From positions 1 to 43,328 of the forward strand of contig CAZLOE010000010.1 of assembly GCA_964561115.1 (NCBI GenBank): a DNA stretch of 43,328 nt. The letters are read 5' to 3'. The stretch comes from CAZBSE01 sp964561115 (GTDB taxonomy: Bacteria > Actinomycetota > Humimicrobiia > Humimicrobiales > Humimicrobiaceae). Both the position numbers and the translations under genes were made by a program. Shown here piece by piece: positions 16,562-24,129 of the stretch. The first letter of the stretch is position 1; each line of letters opens with the position of its first letter. The notes beneath the pieces are model-generated. The model saw only the letters and a program-made list of their open reading frames with translations, did no database searches and was not told the origin of the DNA.

Positions 16562-17725
16562 TTACCTAAACCTGATATCATAGCCCCTGTCTTTCCAGTA
16601 TGCTCCTTCTCCGAATTTTGTCTGAAGTACAGAATTGATGCAAAGAAGTATTATATACACCATTGAAACAGGGTGAAGAAAAGTATCGAGAATTCTGTTA
16701 TTAAGCCTTATGGCAAGTATTATTCTCATAGTAAGGACAATAAAAATCTGGATTATAATCAGATTGACTATAGGATAGGGCCAGTTAAACAGCAAGATCC
16801 CCAGGGGAAGAAAAATAAAGGGAAATAAGAATATGACTGAGATAAATAAAATAACTACTGCAATATTAAAAACCTTGAAATCAAAAGCGGCAAACATAAA
16901 TTTTGAAAACCCTTTTATAAGTCCTCTGAAATTCCTGTACATTCTGCAGTATATGTTTTTACTTCCATCGAATAACATAAATCTGTATCCATGTCTTTTT
17001 ACCTGTTTTGATATATGTATGTCTTCAAGGATTTTAGTCTTTATTGATTTGTGCCCTCCTATTTTTCTGTAAACCTCTCTTTTAAATAACATGCACTGCC
17101 CGTTTGCAGTACAAAACAGTGGATATTTTGATTTCTTTATGAGAATCAAAGGTAAAAGGCTGAGGATCCCAAAATGAACCCAGGTTACTACCAATCTCTC
17201 ATGTATGCCGACCATTATCTGCTTTGGGATCGCAGAGAGTGCATCTAACTTGTTTTTTATAAGACAGCCGATGGTGCTGGAAACTGCATTTTTAAAGTGC
17301 AGCGTATCTGCATCTGTAAAAAGAAAATATCTTCCTCTTGCATGTTTTGCTAACTGATGGCAGGCGTAACTTTTTCCGATCCACCCGTCTTTTAATGGCT
17401 TACCGGTAATAAGCTTTACCCTGCTGTCCTTTTCTGCAATCCTTTTGACGATCAGTGAAGTATCGTCGGTAGAATTATCATCCAGTACCAGTATTTCTAT
17501 ATTGGCATAATCCTGTTTTAATAAAGATGTAACACACATTTTTATATTTTCAGCTTCATTTCTGGCAGGGACCATTATTGATACCAGGGGGGGTCGTTTA
17601 ATAAAAGATTCCGGGAGTGAATAGCCGGCAATATTTTTAAAAAAAATATTGTTTAAAATAAAGTTAATCAGGAATATTACAAGAATAGACAAAACAAAGT
17701 ACTGGTATAATAAAAATAAATGCAT
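16562..17725 (-). CDS. Glycosyltransferase family 2, CrtQ-like membrane enzyme
   Basis: The 387-residue protein has an N-terminal helix, a GT-A catalytic domain and three to four C-terminal helices. Motifs are VSIMVPARNEAENI (48-61), LDDNSTDD (81-88), the DxD metal site TDADT (137-141), ANGQCMLFKR (207-216), the ED of ILEDIHISK (234-235) and WKDRGY at the end. The DGWIGKSYACHQLA segment is typical of the group that includes the 4,4'-diaponeurosporenoate glycosyltransferase CrtQ. No carotenoid genes are nearby, so a glycolipid acceptor is just as likely. Confidence 0.8.
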   Translation of the reverse strand: MHLFLLYQYFVLSILVIFLINFILNNIFFKNIAGYSLPESFIKRPPLVSIMVPARNEAENIKMCVTSLLKQDYANIEILVLDDNSTDDTSLIVKRIAEKDSRVKLITGKPLKDGWIGKSYACHQLAKHARGRYFLFTDADTLHFKNAVSSTIGCLIKNKLDALSAIPKQIMVGIHERLVVTWVHFGILSLLPLILIKKSKYPLFCTANGQCMLFKREVYRKIGGHKSIKTKILEDIHISKQVKRHGYRFMLFDGSKNIYCRMYRNFRGLIKGFSKFMFAAFDFKVFNIAVVILFISVIFLFPFIFLPLGILLFNWPYPIVNLIIIQIFIVLTMRIILAIRLNNRILDTFLHPVSMVYIILLCINSVLQTKFGEGAYWKDRGYDIRFR

Positions 17726-17892
17726 TGTAATAAGAAATAATTGTTAAAAAAGTTGCAATACAATCCTAAGGTATGAATAAAAAAATTACAAGCAATATTT
17801 TAAAAAATTTTATCCTTATCAGCGAAGAGGTAGTTATAAACAGCTGTGCCGTCCTGTAATGTGTGTTTTAATCGCTTTTAAGTCAGTAAAAA

Positions 17893-18360
17893 CTAAGATT
17901 TTAAATTTAAAAACAGGTTTGCCATTTCAATTGCGCTCAATGCTGCATCCCAGCCCTTGTTTCCCCTTTTAGTACCGGCTCTTTCAATAGCCTGTTCCAG
18001 ATTATCGGGAGTTATGACTCCAAAAGCAATAGGGATGTTAAGGTCCAAGCTGATCTTTGCTGTTCCCTTGATAGTTTCGCTTGCAATGTATTGATTGTGT
18101 GATGAATCACCCTTTATGACTGCACCCAGGCATATGATAGCATCATATTTTTTTGACTCAGCCATTATCTTTGCTGCAGGTGGTATTTCAAATGAACCGG
18201 GTACCCAGGCTATATCAATGTTACTTTCTTCGCATTGATGCCTTTGCAAACAGTCCAGTGCCCCGTCAAGCAGTTTTGAAGTTATAAAGTCATTATACCT
18301 GCTTATAACTATTCCTATCTTGAGCTTTTTTGCATTTAGCTTACCTTCATATTTTTTCAT
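17893..18360 (-). CDS. ribH: 6,7-dimethyl-8-ribityllumazine synthase
   Basis: RibH condenses the pyrimidine intermediate with 3,4-dihydroxy-2-butanone 4-phosphate to make lumazine, and forms icosahedral or pentameric shells. The 155-residue protein has the family's normal length. VPGSFEIP (54-61), the phosphate-binding GAVIKGDSSHNQYI with the catalytic histidine, and GNKGWDAA are all present. It is the last gene of the riboflavin operon, 18 bases after ribBA. The 167 bases beyond it show no clear terminator. Confidence 0.95.
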   Translation of the reverse strand: MKKYEGKLNAKKLKIGIVISRYNDFITSKLLDGALDCLQRHQCEESNIDIAWVPGSFEIPPAAKIMAESKKYDAIICLGAVIKGDSSHNQYIASETIKGTAKISLDLNIPIAFGVITPDNLEQAIERAGTKRGNKGWDAALSAIEMANLFLNLKS

Positions 18361-18378
18361 GATCTTCCTTTCTGACTT

Positions 18379-19617
18379 TTAGTCTAACATATGTTTTAAT
18401 TTATTCTTTTTTGTTAATAGATATTTTTTATTGTTTTTATTAGGAGGGATGGTTATCGGTATTCTTTTGGTCACTTTGAGCCCGTATCCTTCCAGACCTA
18501 CTATCTTTCTCGGATTGTTGGTCATAATATTAATTGTAGTAAGACCGAGATCGGAAAGTATCTGTGCTCCGATACCATAATCTCTCAGGTCGGCATCAAA
18601 ACCGAGATGGAGGTTTGCTTCAACAGTATCCAGCCCTTTTTCCTGAAGCTCGTAGGCTTTCATTTTATTACATAGCCCTATGCCTCTTCCTTCCTGAGAC
18701 ATGTAAAGAAGAACTCCTGAACCTTTTTTGTTTATTTTTTTAAATGCAGTGTCAAGTTGTTCCCCGCAGTCACATCTTTTAGACCCAAAGGTATCACCGG
18801 TAAGACACTGGGAGTGTACTCTTACCAGGACATTTTTTTTACCTCTTACTTCCCCCTTTATAAAAGCTATATGAAATTCGGGGCTTATAATTGACTTGTA
18901 GGTAACAGCTTTAAAATCCCCCCATTTGGTAGGAAGGTTTACTTCGGCCACTTTTTCTATCAACTTTTCTTTTCTTTTTCTGTATCTTATAAGTTCTTCA
19001 ATGGTCACTATTTTAAGATCAAATTTTTTTGATATTTTAATCAAGTCGGGAAGAAGTGCCACTTCACCATCTTCTCTGATGATCTCGCAGATGATCCCGG
19101 CCGGATACAAACCTGCCGTTATTGCCAGATCAACAGCGGCCTCCGTATGGCCGGCTCTTATAAGAATACCTCCGTTATTGGAACAAAGAGGAAAAATATG
19201 GCCGGGTATTAAAATATCATCAGGATTGGTATTGGGGCCAATAAAGGTTTTTATAGTCTTTACTATGTCTCCGGCTGAAACACCACTGCCGCTGATCGAT
19301 CTGGCGTCTATAGATACAGCCAGAGCACCAAGATTGGTAGAAGAATCTTCAAAATCCCGGCTTATCATGGGTATCTTTAACTGATTTAGCCTTTTTCGTT
19401 CACAGGGTAAAAATATCAAGCCGCGGGCATGGGTCATAAAAAAATTTACCGACTTTGAGGTCACTTTTTCTGCTGCCTGGAAAAATACTCCTTCGTTATG
19501 CAGTGATCTGTCATCGACTATGATTATTGTTTTTCCGGACCTTATGTCATCTATGGCATCATCGATAGAATAAAAACGGACTTTATTTTTCCTTTTTTTT
19601 AAATCCATATTTTTCAA
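18379..19617 (-). CDS. ribBA: RibBA: intact GTP cyclohydrolase II fused to an altered DHBP synthase domain
   Basis: Residues 1-210 are the DHBP synthase half and 215-412 the GTP cyclohydrolase II half. The second half is intact: zinc cysteines C271, C282 and C284 (HSQCLTGDTFGSKRCDCGEQ), QEGRGIGL and DLRDYGIGAQIL. In the first half the catalytic loop normally reads DDEDRENEGD; here it is DDRSLHNEGV (35-44), which loses the arginine, one glutamate and the aspartate. The active-site cysteine of ARGLIC is F69. GHTEAAVDL (157-164) and CEI (177-179) remain. The TTG at 19617 lies four bases after AGGAG; an ATG at 19608 is also possible. It overlaps ribE by 35 bases. Confidence 0.9.
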   Translation of the reverse strand: MKNMDLKKRKNKVRFYSIDDAIDDIRSGKTIIIVDDRSLHNEGVFFQAAEKVTSKSVNFFMTHARGLIFLPCERKRLNQLKIPMISRDFEDSSTNLGALAVSIDARSISGSGVSAGDIVKTIKTFIGPNTNPDDILIPGHIFPLCSNNGGILIRAGHTEAAVDLAITAGLYPAGIICEIIREDGEVALLPDLIKISKKFDLKIVTIEELIRYRKRKEKLIEKVAEVNLPTKWGDFKAVTYKSIISPEFHIAFIKGEVRGKKNVLVRVHSQCLTGDTFGSKRCDCGEQLDTAFKKINKKGSGVLLYMSQEGRGIGLCNKMKAYELQEKGLDTVEANLHLGFDADLRDYGIGAQILSDLGLTTINIMTNNPRKIVGLEGYGLKVTKRIPITIPPNKNNKKYLLTKKNKLKHMLD

Positions 19618-20260
19618 GCTTCTCCTTAAATACTTTATCTTTTGTTTTTTGTAAATCTTTATTGTCCATTTGTTTTTGCTGTAAATAATTTACGATATAG
19701 CGGGAAACCATGTCTACTTCAATATTGACCATATCTCCTGGTCTTCTATGGCGCAGGTTTGTGTTTTCATAAGTATAAGGAATTATAGCTGCGCTAAAGA
19801 TATCATTTTCAACTTCAGATACAGTAAGGCTGATCCCGTCAACGGCTATGGCTCCTTTTGGAGTCACAAATTCACGGATTTCAGGTGGAAGTCCAAAATT
19901 GATAAGATATGATTTTCCAATACTTATTATTTTTAAAACTTTACTCATACAATCAACGTGGCCGCTTACCAGATGCCCCCCAAGTTTGTCGGCTGAAGTA
20001 AGAGGGATTTCAAGGTTGACCTCATCACCTGAATTGCAATATTTAAAAGTAGTAGTGTTTAAGGTGCTGAAAGAGATATCACAGGTAAAACTATCGCTGC
20101 CTGTACTTTTAGCAGTTAGGCAAACGCCGTCCACCGATATGGAATCACCGGCGTTTAAGTCTTTTAAGACTCTTTTACATTGGATCTCGATTTCCCTGTC
20201 CTGACCTTTACCGGTTATTTTTTTTATTCTGCCGGTTTCTTTTATAAGTCCTGTAAACAT
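19583..20260 (-). CDS. ribE: Riboflavin synthase alpha chain
   Basis: This enzyme dismutates two lumazine molecules to riboflavin. The protein begins MFTGLIKETG and contains two tandem lumazine-binding barrels (about 1-95 and 96-190), each with a SVDGVCLT- or AVDGISLT-type motif and VSGHVD at the junction. The C-terminal 35 residues are a lysine-rich extension overlapping the ribBA start. It lies 22 bases after ribD. Confidence 0.94.
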   Translation of the reverse strand: MFTGLIKETGRIKKITGKGQDREIEIQCKRVLKDLNAGDSISVDGVCLTAKSTGSDSFTCDISFSTLNTTTFKYCNSGDEVNLEIPLTSADKLGGHLVSGHVDCMSKVLKIISIGKSYLINFGLPPEIREFVTPKGAIAVDGISLTVSEVENDIFSAAIIPYTYENTNLRHRRPGDMVNIEVDMVSRYIVNYLQQKQMDNKDLQKTKDKVFKEKLEKYGFKKKEK

Positions 20261-20282
20261 AGAAACACCTGATTTTAAATGT

Positions 20283-21464
20283 TTAGTCTTTTAAAGGATA
20301 GGCGGTGATTACCAAATCACTCCCGGTCCTTCTTATATTTTCAAATCTTAAGTTTATACAATCTGTTACCCTGTCTATACCAAGGCTCCCAAACATACTG
20401 TAATTACTGTCCCCTCCTATGATTTTTGGAGCAAAGTAAAAAATAAATTTATCTATTAGATCCCTTTTAAGGAATGAAGTGATAAGAGTCGGGCCGCATT
20501 CTAAAAGTAGGGAAGTTATTTCGTATTTTTTATACAGAGTTTTAAGTATTTTTAAAATATCCAGACAGAAAGTTTCCCCGGTTTCTTTATCCACCTGTAG
20601 CACATCGATATTATTTTTACGAAACTCCTTAATTTTATCTTCTGATATTTTCATTTGCTTTTTCCCGGTAAAAATAATTGTTTTTGCCATATCCGAAGTC
20701 TTTATAATATTAGAATCCGGTTTGATCCTGAGGCTGCTGTCAAGAATTACCCGGTAAAATTTTTGACTGTTATAATTTTTATTTAAACTTATTGGGCGGC
20801 CTTTAAGATTATTTCTTGGGAAAAGATAGGGATCATCAGCCAGTACTGTATTTATTCCTGTAAGCGTACAACCATATTCTTTACGGAGGCCCTGGACCCG
20901 CATCCTCGATTTTTCCGATGTTATCCATCTGGAGTCGGAGGTTCTGGCAGCTAACTTGCCATCAATACTCGAAGCGATTTTGCAGCAAACAAAAGGTATC
21001 CCTGTCTTTATTTGTTTAAAAAAGACTTCATTTTGAAGTTTTATTTTGTCTTTCAGAAGTCCACTTCTTACTTTTATTCCTGCTTTTTTTAAGAATATTA
21101 TTCCCCTGCCGTTGACTTTAGGATTGGGGTCAATACATCCGATGATTATCTCTTTGAACCGGTGCTTTACAATTTCATTTACACAGGGTGGTGTTTTTCC
21201 CTGGAATGTACATGGTTCGAGTGTTACGTACATGGTAGAGTTTTCAAGAGACTGCCTGGAATTATTTATGGCTTCTATTTCAGCATGCGGCAGACCTGCC
21301 TGCCTGTGATAGCCTGAAGATATGATCCTGCCGTTTTTTGTGATAACAGTCCCGACCATAGGGTTGGGTTTTGTGCTCCCCCTACCCTTTTCGGCGATTT
21401 TTATGGCAAGTTCCATATATTTTTTATCTTCCCTTGTAAAATTATTGTGCTCTTTATCATCCAT
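20283..21464 (-). CDS. ribD: Bifunctional riboflavin deaminase/reductase RibD
   Basis: RibD deaminates and then reduces the pyrimidine intermediate. The N-terminal deaminase domain has zinc ligands H60 (PHAE), C85 (EPCTFQGKTPPC) and C94, with E62 as proton shuttle. The C-terminal reductase domain begins near 155 (ASSIDGKLAA, RWITSEKSR) and contains LLECGPTLITSFL. The TF in the PCTFQGKTPPC loop replaces the more usual SH. It is the first gene of the operon, 29 bases after the riboswitch-linked hairpin. No strong ribosome site is visible ahead of the ATG. Confidence 0.94.
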   Translation of the reverse strand: MDDKEHNNFTREDKKYMELAIKIAEKGRGSTKPNPMVGTVITKNGRIISSGYHRQAGLPHAEIEAINNSRQSLENSTMYVTLEPCTFQGKTPPCVNEIVKHRFKEIIIGCIDPNPKVNGRGIIFLKKAGIKVRSGLLKDKIKLQNEVFFKQIKTGIPFVCCKIASSIDGKLAARTSDSRWITSEKSRMRVQGLRKEYGCTLTGINTVLADDPYLFPRNNLKGRPISLNKNYNSQKFYRVILDSSLRIKPDSNIIKTSDMAKTIIFTGKKQMKISEDKIKEFRKNNIDVLQVDKETGETFCLDILKILKTLYKKYEITSLLLECGPTLITSFLKRDLIDKFIFYFAPKIIGGDSNYSMFGSLGIDRVTDCINLRFENIRRTGSDLVITAYPLKD

Positions 21465-21484
21465 ACCATATTTGTATATTTAAA

Positions 21485-21511
21485 CAAAAAAACCATGGAG
21501 AAAATCCATGG
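21485..21511 (-). terminator. Intrinsic terminator downstream of the FMN riboswitch
   Basis: On the minus strand CCATGGA pairs with TCCATGG (bases 21493-21499 with 21505-21511) around a five-base loop, followed by seven T residues. It lies between the riboswitch and ribD, as expected for transcriptional attenuation when FMN is bound. Confidence 0.7.
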
Positions 21512-21531
21512 CTTTATAATCAAGTAAGTCA

Positions 21532-21656
21532 AAAATTTTCTCCCATCCAGACTATAGCTGTCGGTCTTAGAATTACACTAAGTCAGCCTGCCTAAATAAA
21601 CAGGGTTGCGGACTCTAACCGCCGGTAGGGGATTTCACCCATCCTCGAAAATCAAT
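21532..21656 (-). promoter_or_regulatory. FMN (RFN) riboswitch controlling the rib operon
   Basis: Read on the minus strand, the conserved RFN core is present: GAGGATGGGTGAAATCCCC, then ACCGGCGGTTAGAGTCCGC, and a closing GGATGGGAGAA. The flanking GATTTTC and GAAAATTTT arms make the P1 stem. Binding of FMN should favour the terminator hairpin 21 bases downstream, so the operon is shut off when FMN is plentiful. Confidence 0.93.
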
Positions 21657-21688
21657 ATATTTTCAAAAAATCAAAAAGCTAACTATAA

Positions 21689-21717
21689 AATATACTAAAG
21701 TCGGCCTAAAATGCCAA
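21689..21717 (-). promoter_or_regulatory. Sigma70-type promoter of the riboflavin operon
   Basis: TTGGCA and TATATT are separated by exactly 17 bases on the minus strand. The predicted start near 21682 is about 25 bases ahead of the riboswitch, which fits well. Confidence 0.65.
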
Positions 21718-21780
21718 GCTTTTTCTGGCAAAAGTCAAAGATTTATTTTTCAAACCTGAAAAATTATTTAAAGATTATGT

Positions 21781-21786
21781 TATAAT
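21781..21786 (+). promoter_or_regulatory. rpe: Probable -10 box of rpe
   Basis: A perfect TATAAT lies 50 bases ahead of the rpe start. The -35 region is poor (a CTGAAA-like hexamer 19 bases upstream). Confidence 0.35.
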
Positions 21787-21835
21787 CCATATCATAATTT
21801 AAAACAATATAAGGAAAGGTGTACCGGGTAGAAAA

Positions 21836-22528
21836 ATGGATGTAAAAATCTCCGCGTCTATTCTGAACAGCAATTTTGCAGATTTAGCCGGTGAGATCAA
21901 AAAGGTCGAAAAAGCAGGAGTGGACATGCTTCATGTGGATGTTATGGACGGCAGTTTTGTTCCGAATATTACTATCGGCCCTCCTATTATAAAATGTTTA
22001 AGAGAAAGTACCAGGCTTTTTTTAGATGTTCATCTTATGGTCAAAAAACCTGACAGGCTGCTGGACGATTTTATAGACAGCGGTGCAGATCTGATAAATG
22101 TTCATGCTGAAGAATGTCCTCATCTGAACCGCACTTTGAATTATATAAAAGATGCTGGAAAGAAAGCTGCGGTTGCATTGAATCCCTCCACACCTCTATG
22201 CTTTATAGAGAATGTCTTGGGAATCATTGATATGGTACTGATCCTTACCGTAAATCCCGGATTCGGGGGGCAGAAATTCATACCTGAAATGATCTATAAA
22301 ATAAGAAGCTTGAGGAAAATGATCGAAGAATACAAAAGATATTCTTCTAGTTTAAAAAAGAGCATAGACATTCAGGTTGACGGGGGGATCAATATTGATA
22401 CTGCTCCGGATGTAGTCAGTGCAGGTGCAAATGTTCTGGTTATGGGCACCGCTATTTACAGGTCAGATAATCCAACGGAATATATAAAAAAAGTAAGAAA
22501 TAAATTAATGGGATTAAAGACAGTATAA
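21836..22528 (+). CDS. rpe: Ribulose-phosphate 3-epimerase
   Basis: Rpe interconverts ribulose 5-phosphate and xylulose 5-phosphate in the pentose phosphate pathway. The 230-residue TIM barrel shows ISASILNSNF, LHVDVMDGSFVPN, LDVHLMV, LTVNPGFGGQKFI and VDGGIN, which carry the metal-binding histidine and aspartate residues and the phosphate loop. A small insertion near 160-175 (EEYKRYSSSLKK) is slightly longer than usual. GGAAAGG precedes the ATG by about 14 bases. It is divergent from the riboflavin operon, which draws on the same ribulose phosphate pool. Confidence 0.95.
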   Translation: MDVKISASILNSNFADLAGEIKKVEKAGVDMLHVDVMDGSFVPNITIGPPIIKCLRESTRLFLDVHLMVKKPDRLLDDFIDSGADLINVHAEECPHLNRTLNYIKDAGKKAAVALNPSTPLCFIENVLGIIDMVLILTVNPGFGGQKFIPEMIYKIRSLRKMIEEYKRYSSSLKKSIDIQVDGGINIDTAPDVVSAGANVLVMGTAIYRSDNPTEYIKKVRNKLMGLKTV

Positions 22529-22543
22529 TCTTATTAAACCCAT
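22508..22543. terminator. Possible shared hairpin between rpe and ferredoxin genes
   Basis: ATGGGaTTAA at 22508-22517 pairs with TTAAaCCCAT at 22534-22543, with one A-A mismatch and a 16-base loop, and CTTTT follows on the plus strand. The left arm lies inside the rpe coding end. It could end the two convergent transcripts. Confidence 0.3.
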
Positions 22544-22589
22544 CTTTTCTGACAGTAATACTTTTTATTATTGAATGTTTTAATATAGA

Positions 22590-22781
22590 CTAATCGGTTG
22601 AGATCGCTTCTACCGGGCAGCTTTCTAAAGCTTCTTCGATGCACTCTTCATCGCTTTCTTCATAATCTGTCTTGATGACTTCTGCTACCTCTTCATCTTC
22701 ATTTAATTTAAAAATATCCGGACATGTTTCCTCACACAAACCACACCCGGTGCAGAGTTCTTTATCAATCTTTACTTCCAT
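22590..22781 (-). CDS. Single-cluster [4Fe-4S] ferredoxin, Thermotoga/Pyrococcus type
   Basis: The 63-residue acidic protein has CTGCGLCEETCP at 10-21 and SCPVEAI at 54-60. C10, C13, C16 and C55 fit the ligands of one 4Fe-4S cluster. C20 and C47 match the two extra cysteines that form a disulfide in Pyrococcus furiosus ferredoxin. A soluble low-potential electron carrier of this kind could feed the NuoI-like subunit encoded at 11040-11462 (inference). AAAGGA lies five bases before the ATG. Confidence 0.9.
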   Translation of the reverse strand: MEVKIDKELCTGCGLCEETCPDIFKLNEDEEVAEVIKTDYEESDEECIEEALESCPVEAISTD

Positions 22782-23003
22782 AGGGTTCCTTTCTATTTTA
22801 TTTTTTTAGCAATATTGTTATGTAATATACAAAATTTTTTTTTCTATTTCAATAAAAAAATTTTTATTAAATATAAGAGATTCTATTTTCAGAAAAGGGA
22901 TTTTAGATAGTGTTTAAAATTTTGAAAATAAGATTACTATTATATTCTATTAAATTTATATGTATAATTTTAAAAAAAATTGAATATCAGGAATGAATAT
23001 TAT

Positions 23004-23588
23004 ATGGAAACTTTAGCCAAAAATATATTGACCAGGGGATTTTACGGGAGAGATACTTCAAAAGTAGCAAGAGAACTGCTGGGAAGAGCATTAATAAAGT
23101 ATAGCGGGCCGGAAATAGTGGGTGGAATAATCATTGAAACAGAAGCTTATTACGGCCAGGATGACCCTGCAAGCCATGCATACAGCGGTAGAACACGCAG
23201 AAGCAGGATAATGTTTGGAAAACCGGGCACTGCTTATGTTTATCTGTGCTACGGGATGTATTATCTATTAAATGTCGTAACTGAAGCAGAAGGTAGACCG
23301 GGTGCAGTATTGATAAGAGGCTTAAAACCGATTTGGGGGATTGATATTATGAAAAAGAGAAGAAAGATCAGTCAGGACATTAATCCTGCAGATGGACCGG
23401 GCAAATTAACTATAGCATTGGGGATAAATATTAAGGATAATGGGGCTGATATTGTATCAGGAGATAACGGACTATATATATTTGATTGCCAAAAAGAGGG
23501 CGGTAATTTTAAAATAGCTGTTACAGAAAGAATAGGAATAAAGAAAGGTAAGGAAAGATTACTAAGGTTTTTGATTAAAAGTGAATAA
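23004..23588 (+). CDS. 3-methyladenine-DNA glycosylase (AAG/MPG family)
   Basis: This DNA-repair enzyme excises alkylated purines. Family motifs are present: ARELLGRALI, IIETEAY (the catalytic glutamate region), DPASHAYSGRTRRS, MFGKPGTAYVYLCYGMYYLLNVV, and GPGKLT near the C-terminus. The ATG at 23004 gives 194 residues, the normal family length, with AGGA about a dozen bases ahead. An in-frame TTG at 22980 would add eight residues without a ribosome site. The 198-base AT-rich gap before it separates it from the ferredoxin gene. Confidence 0.9.
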   Translation: METLAKNILTRGFYGRDTSKVARELLGRALIKYSGPEIVGGIIIETEAYYGQDDPASHAYSGRTRRSRIMFGKPGTAYVYLCYGMYYLLNVVTEAEGRPGAVLIRGLKPIWGIDIMKKRRKISQDINPADGPGKLTIALGINIKDNGADIVSGDNGLYIFDCQKEGGNFKIAVTERIGIKKGKERLLRFLIKSE

Positions 23589-23687
23589 TTATAGTTTCTT
23601 AAGTTATAATAAATAAAATAAGTTTGGTATATGGAAATATTATTGTAATTGATTTAATGTTAATATAAATATTATAAGAAAAATATT

Positions 23688-24125
23688 GTGAAAGAAACGA
23701 TGGATGAGATTGATTTTAAAAAATTAAATAGGGCGCCGTATATGACCAGAAGAATGTATGTGATTAAGAATATATGTACGTTAAGTGATATCGATTTGGG
23801 TTATCTGTTCGGTCTCTTTGGTTTATATAACAAAAAGAATAGTGGAACATGGTTCTGGCAGAAAGCAAGATTAACTGGAACGCTTAGAGATAACTATAAC
23901 AAGTTTAATACGGCTGTAGATAAAATTGTAAAGGATTTAAAGCTGGCTGATGAAAAAATGACAAAGCAGCAGATAGATTCTGCTTTAGATGTATTTAATA
24001 GACTCCTAAGTGAGATGGAAGCTAACTGTAATGTTGACCGTAATAGTGACTTTAGTTATGTAAAGGGGTTTCTGGATAAAAATTTAAAGGTATTAATCGA
24101 TGATAGCTTAAAGAGAATTAAATAA
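23688..24125 (+). CDS. Hypothetical helical protein, no family recognised
   Basis: I do not recognise this 145-residue protein. It has no membrane segment or signal peptide and is rich in lysine, aspartate and leucine. It looks mostly helical, with a tryptophan-containing centre (GTWFWQKARLTGTLRDNYNK). A single cysteine lies in the middle and one near 113. The start is GTG at 23688 or, with 4 residues fewer, ATG at 23700. It converges on the TPR protein gene four bases on. The frame is open over 438 bases in an AT-rich region, and the codon use looks like that of its neighbours, so it is probably real. Confidence 0.6.
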   Translation: MKETMDEIDFKKLNRAPYMTRRMYVIKNICTLSDIDLGYLFGLFGLYNKKNSGTWFWQKARLTGTLRDNYNKFNTAVDKIVKDLKLADEKMTKQQIDSALDVFNRLLSEMEANCNVDRNSDFSYVKGFLDKNLKVLIDDSLKRIK

Positions 24126-24129
24126 TATA

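Noticed and set aside
16562..17725. Carotenoid glycosyltransferase as a firm call
   Set aside because: The likeness to CrtQ is general, and no carotenoid genes are in the window, so only the family was called.
18926..19384. Antisense open frame across ribBA
   Set aside because: Shadow of the ribBA codons with no recognisable domain.
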